Counted from the stretch's first letter, positions 36,578 to 44,963 are shown. The stretch is DNA of 64,000 bases from Ruminococcus sp. (GCA_017397925.1 JAFQHO010000031.1:1-64000); one strand, 5' to 3'. Numbers and translations are program-made. The notes: a model not told the origin generated them from the sequence alone.

Positions 36578-37200
36578 TATGCGTACACCTCCTCAATTTT
36601 TCCAACGGCATTCTTAACAACGATGAACTTATCGTAGTTGAGAATATCGTATACGTTGAGTGTGTTAACAGCAGCGGTCTTGATTCCGGGGATGTTAGCT
36701 GCACTCTTGATAACCTTTGTATCAGCCTCAGCAGTAACGATGAGAGCCTTACCCTCAACATTGAGAGCCTTGAGCATCTCTACGATTGTCTTTGTCTTGA
36801 AAGCGTCAAGCTCAAGAGCATCAAGAACGATCATGTTATTGTCGAGAACCTTTGTGGAAAGAGCAGACTTCATAGCAAGTCTTCTTACCTTCTTATTGAG
36901 AGCATATCTGTAATCTCTGGGCTTTGGTCCGAGAGCAACACCACCGTGTACCCACTGAGGAGCACGTGTGGATCCCTGTCTTGCGTGACCTGTACCCTTC
37001 TGTCTCCAGGGCTTTCTTCCGCCGCCGCTTACTTCTGTTCTTGTAAGAGTTGACTGTGTACCCTGTCTCTGGTTTGCAAGGTAATTTACTACCATAGCGT
37101 GCATAACGCCTTCGTTGGGAGTAATTCCGAATACAGCGTCGTTAAGCTCTGTTTCGGAAACCTGATTTCCAGCCATATCAAATACTGAAATTGTAGACAT
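36577..37200 (-). CDS. rplD: 50S ribosomal protein L4
   Basis: 207 residues. The extended loop carries [19 protein letters not shown], the tunnel-lining signature. In several bacteria L4 represses the S10 operon through the mRNA leader; the long leader here contains a terminator that could be the target, which is inference. Confidence 0.98.
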   Translation of the reverse strand: MSTISVFDMAGNQVSETELNDAVFGITPNEGVMHAMVVNYLANQRQGTQSTLTRTEVSGGGRKPWRQKGTGHARQGSTRAPQWVHGGVALGPKPRDYRYALNKKVRRLAMKSALSTKVLDNNMIVLDALELDAFKTKTIVEMLKALNVEGKALIVTAEADTKVIKSAANIPGIKTAAVNTLNVYDILNYDKFIVVKNAVGKIEEVYA

Positions 37201-37217
37201 ATACGTTTCCTCCTTCC

Positions 37218-37850
37218 TTAAGCCTTAACGCTGTCAACGATATAAACGATTCCGCCCTTAGGACCGGGAACCGCGCCCTTGATAGCGATGAGATTGTTTT
37301 CTGCGTCTATCTTAACTACTTCAAGATTCTGAACAGTTACCTGCTCAGCACCCATGTGACCTGCCATGCCCTTACCCTTGTAGATTCTGGAAGGTGAGGA
37401 GCAAGCACCCATGGAACCTGCCTGTCTGTGAACAGGGCCTGTACCGTGAGTTTCCTTAAGTCTGTGCTGATTGTGACGCTTGATAGCACCCTGGAAGCCC
37501 TTACCCTTGCTTGTGCCGATTACATCAATAGAATCGCCAACTGCAAAAGTATCAGCCTTTACGATGTCACCAACATTGAGAGCGTCGCAGTCATCAAGTC
37601 TGAACTCTTTAAGAGTTTTCTTGCAAGCCACGTCAGCCTTGTCGAAGTGACCCTTCATAGGCTTATTAACTCTCTGAACCTTTACGTCGCCGTAGCCGAG
37701 CTGAAGTGCAGCGTAACCGTCGTTTTCAACAGTCTTCTTCTGAACAACAACACAAGGGCCGGCTTCGATTACTGTTACAGGAATAACTTTTCCTGCTTCG
37801 TCGAAGATCTGTGTCATACCGATCTTCTTGCCGATAATGCCTTTCTGCAT
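37218..37850 (-). CDS. rplC: 50S ribosomal protein L3
   Basis: 210 residues from the ATG at 37850 ([20 protein letters not shown]). An ATG two codons earlier is only two bases from AGGAGG, too close, so the second is preferred. The segment [20 protein letters not shown] near the peptidyl-transferase centre is present. Confidence 0.97.
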   Translation of the reverse strand: MQKGIIGKKIGMTQIFDEAGKVIPVTVIEAGPCVVVQKKTVENDGYAALQLGYGDVKVQRVNKPMKGHFDKADVACKKTLKEFRLDDCDALNVGDIVKADTFAVGDSIDVIGTSKGKGFQGAIKRHNQHRLKETHGTGPVHRQAGSMGACSSPSRIYKGKGMAGHMGAEQVTVQNLEVVKIDAENNLIAIKGAVPGPKGGIVYIVDSVKA

Positions 37851-37960
37851 TTTCATTTCCTCCTATTAGGTTATTGGTTGATAAAAGTCTTACCAACTTG
37901 ACCGGCAGATTACTGCCATTCCGCATCCCACGCGGTATTCTTGGGCGTAAATGGTATCAA

Positions 37961-38275
37961 TTACTTGATTTCCATTACAACGTCTACGCCAGCAGGGATT
38001 TCAAGCTTATCAAAAGCAGCAGTTGTCTTCTCTGTAGGACGAAGAACATCAATGAGTCTCTTGTGAGTTCTCATTTCGAACTGCTCACGGCTATCCTTGT
38101 ACTTATGAGTAGCACGGAGGATAGTAACGATCTCCTTGTTTGTAGGGAGCGGAATAGGTCCTGAAACTCTAGCACCACTTCTCTTAGCTGCCTCAACAAT
38201 CTTTGCAGCAGCAATATCTACTGTAGCGTGATCGTAGCCCTTGATCTTGAATCTGATTTTCTCGTTGACTGCCAT
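37961..38275 (-). CDS. rpsJ: 30S ribosomal protein S10
   Basis: 104 residues from the ATG at 38275 ([20 protein letters not shown]), with [20 protein letters not shown] and [16 protein letters not shown] longer in-frame open stretch upstream belongs to the leader and has no start signals. First gene of the cluster; also the antitermination factor NusE. A 110-base gap with a GGCAG/CTGCC hairpin (37903-37916) precedes rplC. Confidence 0.98.
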   Translation of the reverse strand: MAVNEKIRFKIKGYDHATVDIAAAKIVEAAKRSGARVSGPIPLPTNKEIVTILRATHKYKDSREQFEMRTHKRLIDVLRPTEKTTAAFDKLEIPAGVDVVMEIK

Positions 38276-38591
38276 TATTTTCGCCTCCTTGAAAAATTTT
38301 GAGGACGTTTTGAGGGATATCACACGCCGCCGCGTGTTCCACACCCCATCTGATAAAAAAACTCGAAAATTTTCGTATATTTTCGAGCAGACGTGGTTTC
38401 GCGGACACAAAAATAGCCTATAAGTACACTCGCAAGCTGTACTGTAAGCAATCACACAAACTGTGTCCATTATCCCTTTCGCCCGGTTTGAAATCGGACA
38501 TACTCCACGGAAATTACCTGACAAACCGTCAGCAACCTTCCGCTTCGACGCATATCTTCTTGGCAAGGTGTTTTTCACACCATACTCAACG
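38276..38591 (-). promoter_or_regulatory. Structured leader of the S10 operon
   Basis: About 315 bases separate the inferred transcription start from rpsJ. On the minus strand GGACACA (38462-38468) can pair with TGTGTCC (38403-38409), enclosing an inner stem AGTAC/GTACT (38439-38443/38423-38427). A terminator-like hairpin follows at 38355-38387 and a GC-rich stem ACACGC/GCGTGT at 38322-38337. The organisation resembles a ribosomal-protein autoregulatory leader; the ligand is not known. Confidence 0.6.
38355..38387 (-). terminator. Intrinsic terminator/attenuator inside the S10 leader
   Basis: On the minus strand CTCGAAAAT (38379-38387) pairs with ATTTTCGAG (38362-38370) around 8 bases and is followed by seven T. 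It lies between the promoter at 38598-38626 and rpsJ, so it would stop most transcripts before the operon unless prevented. Confidence 0.75.
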
Positions 38592-38597
38592 TAATCT

Positions 38598-38626
38598 ATT
38601 ATACCATATTTATAATAATAATGCAA
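38598..38626 (-). promoter_or_regulatory. Promoter of the S10-spc-alpha cluster
   Basis: Minus-strand TTGCAT (38621-38626), 17-base spacer, TATAAT (38598-38603). No other gene lies between it and rpsJ. Further upstream, to 38807, there is only the repeat pair described separately. Confidence 0.75.
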
Positions 38627-38700
38627 GCATTACCAGAAATTTGATTGTAGAACTTTAACGGCAAACCTCGTAAATTTATGTGCATTTTAACAATAAATCC

Positions 38701-38724
38701 AGCCTTTAGCCGTTAGCTATTAGC
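38701..38724. repeat. TTAGC-type intergenic repeat, copy 1
   Basis: A 24-base sequence built on TTAGC units recurs with one difference at 54591-54614. In both places a GGACACGG-type palindrome follows 42-55 bases later, so the two form a composite element. Confidence 0.7.
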
Positions 38725-38775
38725 CCTTGCCCTTATATTATTTGACAAATCACAGATTTCACCTATATTATGCAA

Positions 38776-38801
38776 AAAGGACACGGCGAACCGTGTCCTT
38801 T
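38776..38801 (-). terminator. Terminator of the sigma/anti-sigma operon, made from a repeat palindrome
   Basis: AAAGGACACGG (38776-38786) pairs with CCGTGTCCTTT (38791-38801) over a 4-base loop, followed on the minus strand by further T residues. The core palindrome recurs at 54656-54675. Confidence 0.8.
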
Positions 38802-38807
38802 CCATCA

Positions 38808-39425
38808 TTATCCAATTGTAAACCCACAAACCCACTGTCCGTTTATAGGAAGCGGCTGGTCAGCCTTGGAACCGCCTGTAAACTGGCTTATATTGAGACT
38901 GTAATCCCCCTTACCAAGATTATCCGCAGGAATTACAAATTCCGCCTTGCCCTCTGAAATGGCTGTCATAGCTGTCTTGCCGTCTTTTACGAGAACATTT
39001 CCATTTGCATCGGAAATTGTATAATCAGTTATGCCAAATTCACTGATAAAGCCATAGGGGGCAGCTTTAGGATTTACAAATTCAGCAGTTAAAGTAATTG
39101 CACCCTCTCCGCTTGCAACGCTCACATTTATTTCGTCCGTTGCCTGCTCATAGGTAGTACCCACAACAGCGCCGTCAAAACGCGTTTTATCCTTGAAAAA
39201 TCCCTGTAAATGACCTGTAGCCGCCAATGCAGTTACACCTGTGATACAGCCGCATACCGCAAGTGACACGGCAATAACCATAGGCTTTCTCATCTTTTTT
39301 CCTGTTGTTTTTTTATTCATTTCACTTTCCTCCATTGCTCTGTAACAATTTCTTATAATACGTTCCTGCATATCATCGGGCATTTCTATATCTTTTATGT
39401 CACGTAAAACATCTTTTATATCCAT
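38808..39425 (-). CDS. Membrane-bound anti-sigma factor candidate
   Basis: 205 residues. A cytosolic N-terminus (MDIKDVLRDIKDIEMPDDMQERI) precedes a single membrane helix at about 47-70 (KPMVIAVSLAVCGCITGVTALAAT) and an extracytoplasmic beta-rich domain of about 130 residues. Its ATG overlaps the sigma-factor stop by one base. Gene pair, topology and size are those of an anti-sigma factor that holds an ECF sigma factor at the membrane. No zinc-binding HxxxCxxC motif is present, so it is not a ZAS-type. Confidence 0.75.
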   Translation of the reverse strand: MDIKDVLRDIKDIEMPDDMQERIIRNCYRAMEESEMNKKTTGKKMRKPMVIAVSLAVCGCITGVTALAATGHLQGFFKDKTRFDGAVVGTTYEQATDEINVSVASGEGAITLTAEFVNPKAAPYGFISEFGITDYTISDANGNVLVKDGKTAMTAISEGKAEFVIPADNLGKGDYSLNISQFTGGSKADQPLPINGQWVCGFTIG

Positions 39426-39913
39426 TACAAATACTCCTTTCGATATACATCTACCAGCATTTTACGCCCCTTCTGGAGCCTCATTTTCACAGCTGACGCG
39501 GTTTTCCCGATTATTTTTGCAATCTCTCCCGTGGTATATTCTTCCACATAATAAAGCAGAAGCACGGTTCTGTATTTATCGGGCAGGGTCATTAAAGCGT
39601 CAAATATATCGCTGTTCTGTGTGTGTTCGGCAATTTCTCCGATTTCGTCGATATCCTCTGCCTGATGTCTTTTCCTGTACCTGACAATATCCCCGCATTT
39701 ATTGGCTGCAACTTTTATAAGCCAGGCTTTTTCGTGTTCAGAATCGGTAAAACGGGGAGCTTTCCGAAGATAGCTAATCATAGTTTCCTGTACCGCGTCC
39801 TCTGCGTCGCATTCATTGCCTATTTTGGCAAGACACAGGCGAAACAGCATATTTCCGTAAGTCTGCATAACCCTCTCAATACTGTCAGTCGGCCGCACTG
39901 AAGTATCTTTCAT
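39425..39913 (-). CDS. ECF-type RNA polymerase sigma factor
   Basis: 162 residues from the ATG at 39913, which is correctly spaced from AAAGGGG; two earlier start codons are too close. Region 2 contains LCLAKIGNECDAEDAVQETMISYLRKAP and AWLIKVAANKCGDIVR. Region 4 contains LMTLPDKYRTVLLLYYVEEY and GKTASAVKMRLQKGRKML. Paired with the downstream membrane protein, it should respond to an envelope signal. Confidence 0.92.
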   Translation of the reverse strand: MKDTSVRPTDSIERVMQTYGNMLFRLCLAKIGNECDAEDAVQETMISYLRKAPRFTDSEHEKAWLIKVAANKCGDIVRYRKRHQAEDIDEIGEIAEHTQNSDIFDALMTLPDKYRTVLLLYYVEEYTTGEIAKIIGKTASAVKMRLQKGRKMLVDVYRKEYL

Positions 39914-39934
39914 CTGCATCAACCCCTTTCACTA

Positions 39935-39964
39935 ATAACACGTTTCAGAACGCCATTTGGTCAA
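39935..39964 (-). promoter_or_regulatory. Promoter of the sigma/anti-sigma operon
   Basis: Minus-strand TTGACC (39959-39964), 18 bases, TGTTAT (39935-39940). The interval contains TGAAACGTG, resembling ECF-type recognition sites, so autoregulation is possible. Confidence 0.5.
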
Positions 39965-40006
39965 TTTTTTCTGAAAAAATTTTTTTGCAAGCCTTTGTTT
40001 CAACGC

Positions 40007-40035
40007 AAAAACCTCCAGAGTTGCAGCTCTGGAGG
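40007..40035 (-). terminator. Terminator of the M23 peptidase gene
   Basis: CCTCCAGAG (40012-40020) pairs with CTCTGGAGG (40027-40035) over 6 bases, with five T following on the minus strand. It lies about 215 bases after the peptidase stop, beyond two repeat palindromes. Confidence 0.75.
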
Positions 40036-40067
40036 TCAGTCTGTAGAAATAGGCATATTTTATTTAA

Positions 40068-40086
40068 GGGCGAGCAATGCTCGCCC
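40068..40086. repeat. GGGCGA-type palindrome 1
   Basis: GGGCGAGCA-A-TGCTCGCCC, a 19-base near-perfect palindrome followed by CCTAC. One of two related units in the gap 39965-40249, which otherwise contains only the terminator. Confidence 0.75.
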
Positions 40087-40120
40087 CTACAATTAGCTAT
40101 ATTACGTTATTTTCATGTAG

Positions 40121-40139
40121 GGGCGACCATTGGTCGCCC
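40121..40139. repeat. GGGCGA-type palindrome 2
   Basis: GGGCGACCA-T-TGGTCGCCC, preceded by GTAG. Same length and outer stem as the unit at 40068, with a different inner stem. The flanks CCCCTAC and GTAGGGG are inverted relative to each other, so the pair can also fold as one element of about 70 bases. Confidence 0.75.
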
Positions 40140-40249
40140 GCAATTTCGGAACGAAATTCAGGTTTTTTCTTTTTTCGTGATAGCTTGCTACTGCAAATAT
40201 TCATAATACATCTAAATCCCATTGTCAAGAGTTTTCAGATAAAATTTGC

Positions 40250-41980
40250 CTACCCCTCAATTTCATCCTCTTTTTTCATATCACGTGTCATATTCATAGT
40301 ATTGAGGAATCCTGCCGGGTCAAGGCATATACCCTGATAGCGCACCTCAAAGTGGAGGTGGTTGCCGAAGGAGTTACCCGTATTACCAACAAAGCCGATA
40401 AGCTGCCCCTTGGTGACATACTGTCCCTCAACAGCGTATACCATAATCATATGAGCGTAAACCGTAGCGTAGCCGTCAGGATGCTCAATCATTACAACGT
40501 TTCCGTAACCGCCGGAATTCCAGCCGGCAGATACAACCTGACCTTCCTCAGCTGCGTAAATCTCCGTACCCTCGGGAGCAGCTATATCAAGTCCCTTGTG
40601 GTTACGGTCACTGATAAAGCTATCGCTTACCCAGCCGCCGTCAAGAGGCCAGCCCATCTGACCTGTTCCTGTCATAGGAGAGCCGAAATACACTGTCTGC
40701 GGGTCATCAGGCATAGCTGAATAAGTTCCTATACCTATGGTTTCAACAACAGGAGATTTTGTTATAGTGGTTTTAATTACCGTTCTGGACTGCTCAATTC
40801 CGTCGATGTAAGTAACCTCATAATTGCTGATCTTTTCTCCTCGCTCACCCTTTGTAAGAACAGCACGCACACCCACATTGAGGGAGCTTGTTTCAACCTC
40901 AACGGTTTCATAGTCAAGAAATGTAACGGTTTCGTGTTCACAGATATACTGTATCGGGAGAAAACGCTCCGTTTCGGTTACATTGAGAATCTGCCCCATA
41001 AAAGTACCTTCAGAAGCATTAGGGTTAAGCTCGTTGAATTCTTCCAGCTTCATACCGAATTTCTTGATTATATCAAGAACCGTTTCATTCTTCTGAACAA
41101 CGTATACTCTCTTGCGCTGCTTTGTAGAAGTCAGCTGTTTTATAGCGTCATTCTCTGTTTTAAGGCTGCTGAGCAGGTATATGCCCTTGGTATACTCAAT
41201 TTTATTGGCATAGGAAACCTCTTTAACCTTGCCGTCAGGCTTATAGTCAAGGAGAGCCTTATCAAGAGCCGACTGAACAGTTTCCTTATTGTTTACAGCA
41301 CCTGCAAATTCACCGTCGATATATATACCATAAGCCTCGATAAGCTCCTCATCGGAGGCTTCAAGCATTTCGTCCGCTAACTCTGTAGCTGTCATAATCT
41401 TATCGCTGTCGGAGATAACACAGACAGAAAACTCAGCAGAAAGGTCAATAGCTTCTTCATCCTCGGAATAGGATATTCTCTGCTGAAAATCCCGTTCAGC
41501 CCTTGCGAAATCCGCCTCTGCGGATATAATACCAAGCTGTCTGCCGTTGTATTCCACTGCAATTCCGTATTTTTGCCCTGAACCATAGCTGATGATACCT
41601 ACAGTGAAGGCTACACATACAATGGGGAGAATATAGTTGAAAGCAGTATAACACACACCGTCCTCACCGAAGAAAAATGAGCCGATAAATTTCAATACCG
41701 CATTAGTGTACACCTTGCCGCCCTCTTTTTTGGCGCGGCGGATTTCTTTTGTAAGCTCATTGGAGTGCTGCACTCTGCTGCGGAAGGACTCCGTAAAGCT
41801 GCGGAAAATCAGCATAAAGCCTCTGCCGAGAGCCTTGATCATACCAAGGATTTCGGAGAAGATAAAGCGTACAGTTACGATTATTCCCAGAAGAACAGCC
41901 GCAATAAATTTAAATGTACAAAGACCGCTTTTCACAAACAGTCCCGTTATAAATCTGCCTGTTTTTCGCAGAAAATTCAA
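40250..41980 (-). CDS. Membrane-anchored M23 peptidase with LysM and G5 domains
   Basis: 576 residues. There is a hydrophobic N-terminal region and a membrane helix near 118-136 (YILPIVCVAFTVGIISYG). A region of about 140 residues follows, then a LysM motif (YVVQKNETVLDIIKKFGMK), a G5 domain (about 330-410, with TKGERGEKISNYEVTYIDG), and a C-terminal M23/LytM domain. The metal site is visible: HKGLD from His461, YAHM, and HLHFE from His541 to His543. It should cut peptidoglycan cross-bridges outside the membrane, possibly in cell division or sporulation. Confidence 0.92.
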   Translation of the reverse strand: MNFLRKTGRFITGLFVKSGLCTFKFIAAVLLGIIVTVRFIFSEILGMIKALGRGFMLIFRSFTESFRSRVQHSNELTKEIRRAKKEGGKVYTNAVLKFIGSFFFGEDGVCYTAFNYILPIVCVAFTVGIISYGSGQKYGIAVEYNGRQLGIISAEADFARAERDFQQRISYSEDEEAIDLSAEFSVCVISDSDKIMTATELADEMLEASDEELIEAYGIYIDGEFAGAVNNKETVQSALDKALLDYKPDGKVKEVSYANKIEYTKGIYLLSSLKTENDAIKQLTSTKQRKRVYVVQKNETVLDIIKKFGMKLEEFNELNPNASEGTFMGQILNVTETERFLPIQYICEHETVTFLDYETVEVETSSLNVGVRAVLTKGERGEKISNYEVTYIDGIEQSRTVIKTTITKSPVVETIGIGTYSAMPDDPQTVYFGSPMTGTGQMGWPLDGGWVSDSFISDRNHKGLDIAAPEGTEIYAAEEGQVVSAGWNSGGYGNVVMIEHPDGYATVYAHMIMVYAVEGQYVTKGQLIGFVGNTGNSFGNHLHFEVRYQGICLDPAGFLNTMNMTRDMKKEDEIEG

Positions 41981-42000
41981 AATAACACACCCTTTATTAA

Positions 42001-42107
42001 AATTAAGAATTAAGAATTATGAATTATGAATGATTTGATTTTTGTAAGAAACTTCGGCAATCCGCAGAATTAAAAAATTCTTAATTCTTCATTCATAATT
42101 CTTAATT
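42001..42107. repeat. AT-rich imperfect inverted repeat (MITE-like)
   Basis: Left arm 42001-42033 and right arm 42073-42107 share AATTAAGAATTATGAAT in opposite orientation. The whole 107-base gap between the peptidase and the RluA-LuxS gene is this element. A related AT-rich stretch lies at 54702-54737. Confidence 0.7.
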
Positions 42108-42109
42108 GA

Positions 42110-43432
42110 TTAAAAATGGTATTCGTAATTCAGCATTTCAGCAGTATAATTTTCAAGCCCTTCAAGAAGGGGCAGAACATCCTTTTTAGCGGACTCAAGG
42201 TCGTGTTCGAGATAGTTGCCGCATTCAACCTCGGAAAGCCCCGGTATAACTCCGTCAAACTCCGCAATAAAGGCATATGCAGCCTTTACAAGTGCAATAG
42301 CCTGCTCCCCCGTCATATCATTTCTTGTCAGCAGATAAAAGCCTGTACGGCATCCCATAGGGCCTACATAAACGATACTGTCGCTGTATTCGCTGTTTCT
42401 CGCATATGTGGCAAAAAGATGCTCTATGGTATGAAGTGAAGGATTTGAAATATATGTTCCTCCGTTAGGCTTGACCATACGCACATCATATGTTACAACA
42501 TCACCGTCAATTCTTGATATGTACATACCAACACCAAATTTTGTGTGGTCAACCTGAAAACTTGCTATCTTTTTCATAGTATTTCCTTTCTTTTGGAGCA
42601 GCTCCGAAATATCCTGCGGAAGGGGAGCTTCAACTGTTATTTCTTCATTTGTCATAGGCAGTACAAAGCTCATTTTTCCGCAGTGGAGAGCTTGTCTTGC
42701 TATTTTTTCGCGGCTTCCTCCATAAAGGTCATCACCTGCAAGAGGATATCCCATATGGCTGAAATGGACGCGTATCTGATGTGTACGCCCCGTTTCAAGT
42801 CGGATTTCAAGGAGAGAACAGCCGCCGCCCTCCCCTATTTTTTTATAGTGGGTGACAGCTTTTCTGCCGTCCTCGCGGACGCAGCGTGTAATGATGCTTT
42901 CAGCCACTCTTGCAATGGGAGCGTCTATTGTTCCTGAGTCATCAGTAATGCCCTCAACCGCTGCATAGTATATCTTATGCGCACTGCCCTGCAAAATATT
43001 CGCACTGTGAGAATTTTTTGCCACAAGACATAATCCCGATGTATCTTTATCAAGGCGATTAACAGGACGGAACACAAGTTCACCGTATTTCGCCGCAAAG
43101 AAGTTTCCAAGGGTATCATACCTGTGCCTTGCCGAAGGGTGAACAGGCATCCCCGCCGGTTTATCGAACACCACTAAATCCTCATTTTCATATATAACAG
43201 GCACATCAAGAGCAGGATTTGCTTCTATTTCGCTGTTTTCGCTTTGTCTGAGCAGGATTGTATCGCCATTTCCAACCATATCAACAGTTCTGGCAGATTT
43301 ACCGTTTACATAGATGCCTTTTTCATTCTTTATCCGCCTGATAAGCCCTGCGGAAACTCCGCAGCTGATACGCAGATAATTTTTAAGCTGCTGTGGACTT
43401 TCTGTAACCACTGTGAATACAAGCTCGCTCAT
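42110..43432 (-). CDS. luxS: RluA-type pseudouridine synthase fused in frame to LuxS
   Basis: 440 residues from the ATG at 43432; AAGGAGG lies upstream, and an ATG four codons earlier abuts that site. Residues 1-285 are an RluA-family synthase: an S4-like N-domain (LKNYLRISCGVSAGLIRR, IYVNGKSART) and the catalytic NRLDKDTSGL. Residues 286-440 form a complete LuxS (S-ribosylhomocysteine lyase) with its HTIEH metal site, Cys76 in GPMGCRTGF and Cys119 (LuxS numbering). No stop codon separates them. The LuxS part starts with its own ATG at 42577, with AAAGGA upstream, so separate LuxS may also be made. LuxS makes the AI-2 precursor and recycles S-ribosylhomocysteine. The first 50 bases overlap the upstream membrane-protein gene. 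Confidence 0.88.
   Translation of the reverse strand: MSELVFTVVTESPQQLKNYLRISCGVSAGLIRRIKNEKGIYVNGKSARTVDMVGNGDTILLRQSENSEIEANPALDVPVIYENEDLVVFDKPAGMPVHPSARHRYDTLGNFFAAKYGELVFRPVNRLDKDTSGLCLVAKNSHSANILQGSAHKIYYAAVEGITDDSGTIDAPIARVAESIITRCVREDGRKAVTHYKKIGEGGGCSLLEIRLETGRTHQIRVHFSHMGYPLAGDDLYGGSREKIARQALHCGKMSFVLPMTNEEITVEAPLPQDISELLQKKGNTMKKIASFQVDHTKFGVGMYISRIDGDVVTYDVRMVKPNGGTYISNPSLHTIEHLFATYARNSEYSDSIVYVGPMGCRTGFYLLTRNDMTGEQAIALVKAAYAFIAEFDGVIPGLSEVECGNYLEHDLESAKKDVLPLLEGLENYTAEMLNYEYHF
42575..42589 (-). promoter_or_regulatory. Internal ribosome site and start for LuxS alone
   Basis: Minus-strand AAAGGA (42584-42589) followed six bases later by ATG (42575-42577). Translation from here gives a 155-residue LuxS of normal length. 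Confidence 0.6.
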
Positions 43433-44195
43433 CGGCTGTTTCATCCTCCTTGAAGAATATGGATATACCAACGGCATAGGATGCCGCCCATTCGGGTATA
43501 AAGTACGGTGCGGCAACTATAGTCAGCACAAGGGGCATATAGGTCAGTATAAGCTTTAAGGGCATATTCCTCCGCTGACGCATAAAACGGAGAGAAAACA
43601 AGACTGTGCCGAAAGCTGAGCGCTCCCTGTTCCGCCACAAAAGAAAGGGAACAGAAGTAAGTCCAAGCCGCACTGACACCCAGAATATCCCCAGTGCAAG
43701 GCTGAGAGCAATGAGATTTACGGCGGCAATAAGCTCGCTGCCCTCTGCTCCGTCGGAAAGAAGATTAATTCCGTAAGCTGCTGATACAACAACGGGAACA
43801 AGAAGCAAAGCCGATATAAGCCTTACAAAGAAAGCCGCTGAAATCGACCGAAGTATAAATTTTCCGCTTAAAAGAAATCGGGAAAATGCAGGGGGTTCAT
43901 CTATGCCATCGGCAAGCATCATAAGCCTTGCCGCAAGGCCGCACCACAGCGGCGGCATAACGAGAAATCTCAGAAGGGAGAAAACCACCGATAAAACAGC
44001 CTGCTCCGCATTTCCGCCAATAAACAGGTCAATTGGGCGGATATTTCCGAAATATAGCATAAGGCAGTATAAAGCAGCTTCAGCGGTACGCAGAAAAAGC
44101 TCTGTACCAATTGGCAGCAGGCATATGAGGAATATCTCACAACGTCTGCCCTTTATCAGTTTTCTCGAATATCCTGTAAGCTCACGGATTTTCAT
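43383..44195 (-). CDS. Multi-helix membrane protein of unknown function
   Basis: 270 residues with about six hydrophobic segments (for example FLICLLPIGTELFLRTAEAALYC near the N-terminus and LKLILTYMPLVLTIVAAPYF near the C-terminus), basic cytosolic loops and no signature I recognise. The architecture resembles DUF975-like clostridial membrane proteins, but this is not secure. The start codon follows a hairpin that holds its ribosome site. Its last 50 bases overlap the RluA-LuxS gene. Confidence 0.7.
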   Translation of the reverse strand: MKIRELTGYSRKLIKGRRCEIFLICLLPIGTELFLRTAEAALYCLMLYFGNIRPIDLFIGGNAEQAVLSVVFSLLRFLVMPPLWCGLAARLMMLADGIDEPPAFSRFLLSGKFILRSISAAFFVRLISALLLVPVVVSAAYGINLLSDGAEGSELIAAVNLIALSLALGIFWVSVRLGLTSVPFLLWRNRERSAFGTVLFSLRFMRQRRNMPLKLILTYMPLVLTIVAAPYFIPEWAASYAVGISIFFKEDETADERACIHSGYRKSTAA

Positions 44196-44221
44196 AATAT
44201 CACCCTTTCTCAGGGGATATT
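44196..44221 (-). promoter_or_regulatory. Hairpin holding the ribosome site of the membrane protein gene
   Basis: On the minus strand AATATC-CCCT pairs with AGGG-t-GATATT (44216-44221/44196-44201 and 44212-44215/44203-44206 approx.). The AAGGG ribosome site is in the 3' arm and the ATG follows at once, so folding would block translation. Confidence 0.55.
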
Positions 44222-44249
44222 ATGAACATTTTTTTGGAAAATATACTTT

Positions 44250-44870
44250 TTACTCTTTATTATAAGGACAATATCCCAATATCTCAAAAGCCTGTGAATT
44301 GAGCCACATATGCGCTGTTACCATAAGGTCGAAGCCCTCGCCGCAGGGGGCGTTGAGATACTTCGGGTCGTATTTGGGCAGTCCGAAACCTGTAAGCAGA
44401 TTGGATATTATACCGCCGTGGGTAATCAATGCACAGTGGGTAAGTCCTGTGTTCATCATATCTATTATGATATTGTGAAGGGCGGAAAAAGTACGTGCTG
44501 TCATTTCTTCAAGGCTTTCGCCCTTGGGAGGTCTTGCATCGCGGCCGCCGCCCAGCCACGCCTTGTAATCCTCTCGATTTACAAGTTCATCAACGGATTT
44601 CCCCTCAAATTCACCGAAATTTATCTCTCGCATACCGTCGGCAAGTAAAATTTCCGTATCGGGGAAAAGTATTTCCGCAGTTTCGGTGCATCTTTTCAGG
44701 GGCGATGAATACACCCTATGCACTCTCGGATAGTCGAATTCATCCATTTTAGCAGCAAGTTCCGCACAACCCTTGTCTGACAGGGACATATCAGTGGAAC
44801 CGATATATATGCCTTTTTCATTGGCATCAGTCATACCGTGACGGATTATGCTTATTCTATAACCTTTCAT
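44250..44870 (-). CDS. Histidine phosphatase family protein (phosphoglycerate mutase-like)
   Basis: 206 residues. The catalytic RHG is at 10-12 (SIIRHGMTDAN), with YIGSTDMSLSDKG, the acid/base region INFGEFEGKSVDEL and a second His near 151 (ALITHGGII). It belongs to the branch that includes cobalamin-type alpha-ribazole and broad-specificity phosphatases. The substrate cannot be read from the sequence; no cobalamin genes are nearby. Confidence 0.88.
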   Translation of the reverse strand: MKGYRISIIRHGMTDANEKGIYIGSTDMSLSDKGCAELAAKMDEFDYPRVHRVYSSPLKRCTETAEILFPDTEILLADGMREINFGEFEGKSVDELVNREDYKAWLGGGRDARPPKGESLEEMTARTFSALHNIIIDMMNTGLTHCALITHGGIISNLLTGFGLPKYDPKYLNAPCGEGFDLMVTAHMWLNSQAFEILGYCPYNKE

Positions 44871-44963
44871 AAATCTGCTTCCTTTCGGTCAAATGATATA
44901 TATTGCTTAAAGGGAAATAAAAAATACACAAAAAAACTCCCGAATTTTTATACATTTTTCCTA

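Noticed and set aside
38276-38626. N-terminal extension of rpsJ to 38626
   Set aside because: The open stretch lies in the leader upstream of the normal MAVNEKIR start and crosses the promoter; S10 is complete without it.
38701-38724. TTAGC units as a CRISPR array
   Set aside because: Units are 5-7 bases, without spacers of constant length, and no cas genes are present.
42110-42577. LuxS as an independent gene only
   Set aside because: The frame runs through from the RluA part without a stop, so a fusion must be annotated; the internal start is recorded separately.
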